NCBI GenBank assembly: GCA_014802425.1
Contig: JAAVCH010000020.1
Coordinates: forward strand, 5,101 to 59,812
Reading direction: 5' to 3'
DNA from: Bacteroides sp.
Lineage (GTDB): Bacteria > Bacteroidota > Bacteroidia > Bacteroidales > Muribaculaceae
DNA: 54,712 bases
Shown: positions 50,405 to 54,712 of the stretch, one piece after another
Layout of the letters: each line of letters opens with the position of its first letter
Position numbering within the stretch: the first letter of the stretch is position 1
Notes under the pieces: generated by a model
Databases searched by the model: none
The model's input: only the letters and a program-made list of their open reading frames with translations
Told to the model about the DNA's origin: nothing
Translations under genes and position numbers: made by a program

Positions 50405-53400
50405 TGCATCTCCGGGTGCTTGGCGCCGAATTCTCGGCCGATGCGCTCCATGCGGGCGCGGTCGAGGGCGCGGTACTGTTCGTTGGTCTCCAGGAGGCGG
50501 CGGATTTCGTCGTTACCCTCGTATTCGGTGAGGAGCATGTACATCATCGAGTCGATGTAGCGCTCGTCGTCGGAAGCGGCCGCGTAGTCGGCCGGGCCGA
50601 GGGTGGAGAGATGGTTGACGATCTCACAGTATTTGGCAAGCTCTTCGGCCGCGTCGGCACTGGAAATGGGGGCCTGGCCGGAGGCTCCGGCAGCCGTGGT
50701 GGAGCCGGAGTTGTAGTAAAGGTCGTAGAGCTGGCGCATGCGCTCTTCCTGGATTCCGTAGCGGGCGAGGATTTCGTCCATCTTCTTGGCGTCGCCGCCA
50801 TAGTTCCTGTAAAGCTCTATGATGCGGTAATACTGGAAGGGGGCGAGCTTGGAGTCGTAGGTCAGCGACGGGGAGATGAATGTCGAGGTTATGAGGTTGT
50901 TGTAACGCACATACTGTCCGTAGCGCTCCAGCAGGCCGGTGAGCAGGCCGAGCCCCTTGTCGGTGAGCTTCCGGTCGCCGAGCGATTTGCCCACCTCGCA
51001 GTAGATCTGCGCGGCGGTCAGGCCGAGCGACACATCGAGCGCACCGACTTTCTCGGGCTGCTTCTCCATCATGAGGTCGAGCACTTCGGCGGCCTTGCGG
51101 AATTTATCGCGGGCCCGGGCCGCGAGCGCCTTTGCCTCGGCGTCGCGATGGTCGGCGCGGGCCTCTTCGGCGTCTGATTCAAGACGGTCACCCTCATATA
51201 CGAGCTGGCTGGCGGTCTCCACCATGGAGTTGCGCACGGAGAAGAGCATCCTCCGGGCCGTCTCGTCGAAGTAGGGGGTGCGCTCCTTCGAGTCGGCTCC
51301 TCCGAAGAGGTACTTCTTGGTGACCACGTCATAGGCGCGGTCGGTGCGCGCCGCCTTCGGAGCGCTGCGTGTCGGCACGAGCTGGTGGGTCATGCCGGTG
51401 GTGCGCATATAGTCGGTGAGTCCCACGTGGTACTCATCCCCCACCGTGGTGCACCAGTAGATGGGGCGTTTCCACCCTTCGGCGGCGTTGGTGGCGATGA
51501 TGTCGAGCATCAGTATCTCGCCGAGGCTGAGGTACCCTTTCGAGCGGTAGGCCTGCGTGGCGGCAAGGTCTATGACTATGGAGTCCACCACATCTCCTTC
51601 CTCACCCTTCGGGATGAGGCCCGACTTTATGACCTGTCTGCGGTCGACGGGAATCGACACAAGCGAGGAGGGGAGCTGACGGTAGCCGTAGTATTCATCT
51701 ACGGATTTTCCGGAATAGAGGGTCTTGAGGGCCGTGAGGAGGTCCATCGGCCGGTCGTCGGAGTTGTACGGGAGTACGGTGACGTCCTGCTGGCCGTAGG
51801 CGTAGTCGGCCGGATTGGCGGTGAAATCGACCGGAGCGCTGCCGTAGGCCTGCATGCGCTGCTGGTTGGCATACCAGTCGGAGGCGAGGTAGCTGAGGTT
51901 GATCACACGCACGTCCGGGCGCACCCCTTCAACTTCCTGGGCATACCAGAGCGGGAATGTGTCGTTGTCGCCGTTGCAGAACACTATGGCGTTCGGTTCG
52001 AGGCTTTCGAGGTAGTTGACCGCATAGTCGCGTGCGGCGTACCGGCCGGAGCGGTCATGGTCGTCCCAGGTCTGGGAGACCATCTGCAGAGGCACGGCCA
52101 GCCCCACGGCCACGGCTCCGGCTGCCGCGATGGCGCGGTGGCGGTCGGTGCGCATGCGGTCGGCCACGAGGGAGTAGAGTCCGGCCACGCCCATGCCGAT
52201 CCAGATGGCGTAGGCGTAGAAGCTTCCGGCGAATGCGTAGTCGCGTTCACGCGGCTGTCCCGGGGTCTGGTTGAGGTAAAGCACGATGGCTATGCCCGTC
52301 ATGAAGAAGAGGAAGAACACCACCCAGAACTGCTCTATGCCCCTCTTGCCCGCGAAGCTCTGCCATACGAGGCCGATGAGGCCGAGTATGAGGGGCAGGA
52401 AGAAGTAGACGTTATGGCCAGGGTTGTCCTTGCCCAGGTCGTCGGGCAGGAGGCTCTGGTCGCCGAGGCGTGCGTTGTCGATGAAGGGGATGCCGGAAAT
52501 CCAGTTGCCCGCGTCCATCTCGGCGTACTGGTTGTTGATGTCGTTCTGGCGTCCCGCGAAGTTCCACATGAAGTAACGGAGGTACATGTGGTTGAGCTGA
52601 TAATTGAAGAAGTAGTCGAGGTTCTGGGCGAACGACGGCTTGAACACACGCTTCTCCGGGTAATAGAAGTCACCGCTGAACTCATTGTAGGCCGGCTGGC
52701 CGCTGATGTTGAGTTCCGGCACCTTCTCGCCCGTGTTGACGTCGATGGCGTTGACGCGCACGAGCTGGTCGGGCATCGTATCGAGGCGCACCCAGTTCTG
52801 ATAGAGCGCGGCGTGCTGGCGGCTGTAGAGGCGCGGGAACAGCATGTCGAGCTCAGGGTTCATGGTCACTTCGGGCTTATGGTCGCGCACCACATAGTAG
52901 TCCCCTCCCCTTTCGGCCAGCTTCGCGTTGGAGGCCTTCTCCGATTCGGAGAGAAGGTTGTATTCAGAATAGGGCATCGCGCCCGGCACACCTTTGGCGT
53001 AAAGTTTCTTGCCGCTCTCCACGACGCTCTGTCCGTAACGCGGGGTGATGAGTATGGCCGGAGAGCCGTCTTCAAGCACTGCGACCGTGTCGCGTGTCAC
53101 ACCCTGCAGCGAGCGCTGCGGAGAGGAATAGAGTGTCTGGCCGTAGATAAGGGGATTCTCGCCGTACTGCTCACGGTTGAGGTAGGAAGCGAGGTCGAAT
53201 ACATTGTCGGGAGAGTTCTGGTTCATCGGCGTGTCGGCCGATGAGCGGATAAGTATGAGCGCATAGGAGCTGTAGCCGATGAAGATTACGGCTATGCACC
53301 ATGTCATGACGCTCATGACGCGGGGAGTGAAGCGTGCAGCATAGGGAGAGAAGAGGTAGGCGGCGAGGAGCGCCGTCAGTATTATGCCGATCCATATGCC

Positions 53401-54342
53401 GTCGCCCACGAAGAGCATGCCGCTGACCGTGACCGCAAGCAGGAAGAGGCACTTGGCGAGAGGAGTCACGATTTCGGCGTTGCCGTCGAGCTTCCATATC
53501 GCGAGGCCGAATACCGCCAGCGCTACCACAGCATACGCCACCGCACCCGAATTGAATGAGAGGTGCAGCCCGTTGACGCAGAAGAGTTCGAACTGCTGGG
53601 CCACCTTGATGAAGCCCGGCACAAGGCCGTAGAGCACAAAGAAAACTATCACCACCGACACACCCAGGGCTATGAGTGACTTAAGCACGTTCATGTCCCG
53701 GTATTTCCGGTAGGCATATACGAGCACGATGGCCGGGATGCAGAGAAGGTTGAGGAGATGGACGGCGATGCTGACGCCGATGATATAGGCTATAAGCACG
53801 ATATAGCGGTCGGCCCCGGGCTGGTCGGCGCGGTTCTCCCATTTCAGGATAAGCCAGAACACCAGAGCCGTGCAGAAGCTGGAGAAGGCGTAGACCTCTC
53901 CCTCCACGGCGGAAAACCAGAAGGTATCGCTCCAGCAGTAGGCGAGGGAGCCCACCGCGGCCGAACCCATTATCACGAGGTATTGGGTCAGGGAAAGCTC
54001 CTCTTTCCGGTCATCGCGCACGGTAAGGCGCCTCACGAGATGCGAGATGGTCCAGAATAGCAGGAGGATCGTGAGGGCGCTGAGCAGCCCCGACATGGCG
54101 TTGACCATCAGGGAGACCCTGGCGGCATCGGGAGCGAAGTTGGCGAAAAAGCGGGCTGTAAGCATGAAGATCGGGTTGCCCGGCGGGTGCCCCACTTCAA
54201 GCTTGTCGGCCTGGATGATAAACTCTCCGCAGTCCCAGTATGACGCGGTAGGTTCGAGAGTCAGCCAATAAGTAGCGAGGGCGATGAGGAACACCACCCA
54301 TCCGCCGATATTGTTGACAAGGTTATACTTCTTGGAAATCAT
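50401..54342 (-). CDS. DUF2723 family membrane protein (paralog 2)
   Basis: The 1313-residue protein matches paralog 1 at 37701 in order and motifs: WDCGEFIIQADKLEVGHPPG near the start, NQTPGQPRERDYAFAGSFYA, and FCNGDNDTFPLWYAQEVEGV. It has about 12 membrane helices in its first 790 residues and a soluble C-terminal half longer than in paralog 1, helical with repeat-like character (about 1080-1313). Animal TMEM260 of this family is described as a protein O-mannosyltransferase, so this may glycosylate exported proteins. It is the first gene of the long minus-strand series, behind a TAACTTTG box. Confidence 0.85.
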   Translation of the reverse strand: MISKKYNLVNNIGGWVVFLIALATYWLTLEPTASYWDCGEFIIQADKLEVGHPPGNPIFMLTARFFANFAPDAARVSLMVNAMSGLLSALTILLLFWTISHLVRRLTVRDDRKEELSLTQYLVIMGSAAVGSLAYCWSDTFWFSAVEGEVYAFSSFCTALVFWLILKWENRADQPGADRYIVLIAYIIGVSIAVHLLNLLCIPAIVLVYAYRKYRDMNVLKSLIALGVSVVIVFFVLYGLVPGFIKVAQQFELFCVNGLHLSFNSGAVAYAVVALAVFGLAIWKLDGNAEIVTPLAKCLFLLAVTVSGMLFVGDGIWIGIILTALLAAYLFSPYAARFTPRVMSVMTWCIAVIFIGYSSYALILIRSSADTPMNQNSPDNVFDLASYLNREQYGENPLIYGQTLYSSPQRSLQGVTRDTVAVLEDGSPAILITPRYGQSVVESGKKLYAKGVPGAMPYSEYNLLSESEKASNAKLAERGGDYYVVRDHKPEVTMNPELDMLFPRLYSRQHAALYQNWVRLDTMPDQLVRVNAIDVNTGEKVPELNISGQPAYNEFSGDFYYPEKRVFKPSFAQNLDYFFNYQLNHMYLRYFMWNFAGRQNDINNQYAEMDAGNWISGIPFIDNARLGDQSLLPDDLGKDNPGHNVYFFLPLILGLIGLVWQSFAGKRGIEQFWVVFFLFFMTGIAIVLYLNQTPGQPRERDYAFAGSFYAYAIWIGMGVAGLYSLVADRMRTDRHRAIAAAGAVAVGLAVPLQMVSQTWDDHDRSGRYAARDYAVNYLESLEPNAIVFCNGDNDTFPLWYAQEVEGVRPDVRVINLSYLASDWYANQQRMQAYGSAPVDFTANPADYAYGQQDVTVLPYNSDDRPMDLLTALKTLYSGKSVDEYYGYRQLPSSLVSIPVDRRQVIKSGLIPKGEEGDVVDSIVIDLAATQAYRSKGYLSLGEILMLDIIATNAAEGWKRPIYWCTTVGDEYHVGLTDYMRTTGMTHQLVPTRSAPKAARTDRAYDVVTKKYLFGGADSKERTPYFDETARRMLFSVRNSMVETASQLVYEGDRLESDAEEARADHRDAEAKALAARARDKFRKAAEVLDLMMEKQPEKVGALDVSLGLTAAQIYCEVGKSLGDRKLTDKGLGLLTGLLERYGQYVRYNNLITSTFISPSLTYDSKLAPFQYYRIIELYRNYGGDAKKMDEILARYGIQEERMRQLYDLYYNSGSTTAAGASGQAPISSADAAEELAKYCEIVNHLSTLGPADYAAASDDERYIDSMMYMLLTEYEGNDEIRRLLETNEQYRALDRARMERIGREFGAKHPEMQ

Positions 54343-54359
54343 AGTCTTTAATTAGACTG

Positions 54360-54367
54360 CAAAGTTA
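54360..54367 (-). promoter_or_regulatory. -7 box (TAACTTTG) of the DUF2723-deacetylase series
   Basis: TAACTTTG on the minus strand, 17 bases before ATG 54342. No TTG at the usual spacing. Confidence 0.45.
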
Positions 54368-54480
54368 ATAAAAAATCCCTCAACGAGCGGTGTGATAGTC
54401 AAAAATGCACAGTAGTATTTTATCGCCTTCCGGTGATGCCACCATGTCCCGCAGGGCCACACGACGGTCCCCGCGGGTCA

Positions 54481-54495
54481 CCCCGCATCGCGGGG
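54481..54495. repeat. REP-like palindrome CCCCGC-ATC-GCGGGG
   Basis: Same stem as at 13914 with one base different in the loop. It lies in the gap between the DUF2723 gene and the rRNA terminator. Confidence 0.5.
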
Positions 54496-54561
54496 TGCCG
54501 GACGGGTACGGACGGGATAGCGGGGAGGCAGAGGGGTGACATAGGGGTGACATAGGAGTAT

Positions 54562-54597
54562 GAAAAAAGAAAGGCCCGAGCAGTACGCTCGGGCCTT
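54562..54597 (-). terminator. Terminator of the rRNA operon
   Basis: On the minus strand AAGGCCCGAGC pairs with GCTCGGGCCTT (11 base pairs, loop of 5), followed by TCTTTTTT. Confidence 0.9.
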
Positions 54598-54604
54598 CCG
54601 GTCT

Positions 54605-54712
<108 letters not shown>

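Noticed and set aside
51385..53244. 619-codon open frame on the plus strand
   Set aside because: Antisense to the DUF2723 gene; rich in His, Val and Glu, typical of shadow frames here.
1..54604. tRNA genes, insertion sequences, integrases or transposases
   Set aside because: None recognised on either strand; the repeats found are not accompanied by any recombinase gene.

Overview
The window reads as a chromosomal segment from a Bacteroidales bacterium, most likely a GC-rich member of the Muribaculaceae; the family is my inference. The support is: promoters of the Bacteroidetes type (TTG, 19-20 bases, TAnnTTTG) upstream of many genes; a STN/FecR/ECF signalling trio; a probable T9SS-type C-terminal domain; two DUF2723 membrane proteins; DUF4271 next to HemD; and a succinate/propionate-type CoA transferase. 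Nearly all sequence is genic, with short gaps and many 4-base start/stop overlaps.

Layout. 1-3.3 kb: a partial secreted protein (-) diverging from an orphan 675-residue protein of unknown role. 3.3-8.3 kb (-): SecG, a small conserved protein, LptE and a sigma-54 activator, then a scarred, AT-richer patch (ferritin 5' fragment, truncated C10 peptidase, lipoprotein) and an intact ferritin. 8.5-12.2 kb (-): ECF sigma factor, FecR-like anti-sigma and STN-domain outer-membrane receptor. 12.3-13.8 kb: a DUF1846 protein. 13.8-14.75 kb: a long non-coding stretch rich in hairpins. 14.75-20.9 kb (-): porin, imelysin, di-heme oxidoreductase and CcsBA, bounded by a 38-base imperfect direct repeat that includes the 3' end of purT. 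21.1-23.8 kb (-): purT and miaB. 23.8-36.7 kb (mostly +): CoA transferase, CBS protein (-), pdxJ-exbB-exbD-tonB, an alanine-dehydrogenase-like protein, a glycosyltransferase, nadK, a polyprenyl synthase, rnhB and polA. 36.9-43.2 kb: a secreted protein (-), a DUF2723 protein and aroK (+), bcp (-), a stretch with two probable short minus-strand transcripts, and a small outer-membrane protein (-). 43.3-54.3 kb: a tightly packed minus-strand series from a second DUF2723 protein through a deacetylase, an epimerase, DUF4271, HemD, a receiver/PEP-synthase-like protein and a coiled-coil protein. The window ends in a 5S rRNA (-), the tail of an rRNA operon.

How it fits together. Iron and heme recur: ferritin (storage), imelysin/DHOR/porin/CcsBA (probable periplasmic metal handling with its own cytochrome c maturation), ExbB-ExbD-TonB (energy for outer-membrane uptake), a cell-surface signalling receptor and HemD. 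Envelope building is the second theme (SecG, LptE, polyprenyl diphosphate, DUF2723, deacetylase, epimerase). The most unusual observations are the ferritin 5' fragment joined in frame upstream of the sigma-54 activator, the repeat-bounded imelysin locus, near-identical promoters at two distant genes, DNA polymerase I without its first proofreading motif, an alanine-dehydrogenase-like protein without catalytic residues, and two intergenic stretches that look like small-RNA or small-protein loci. All calls come from reading the sequence; no database search was run.
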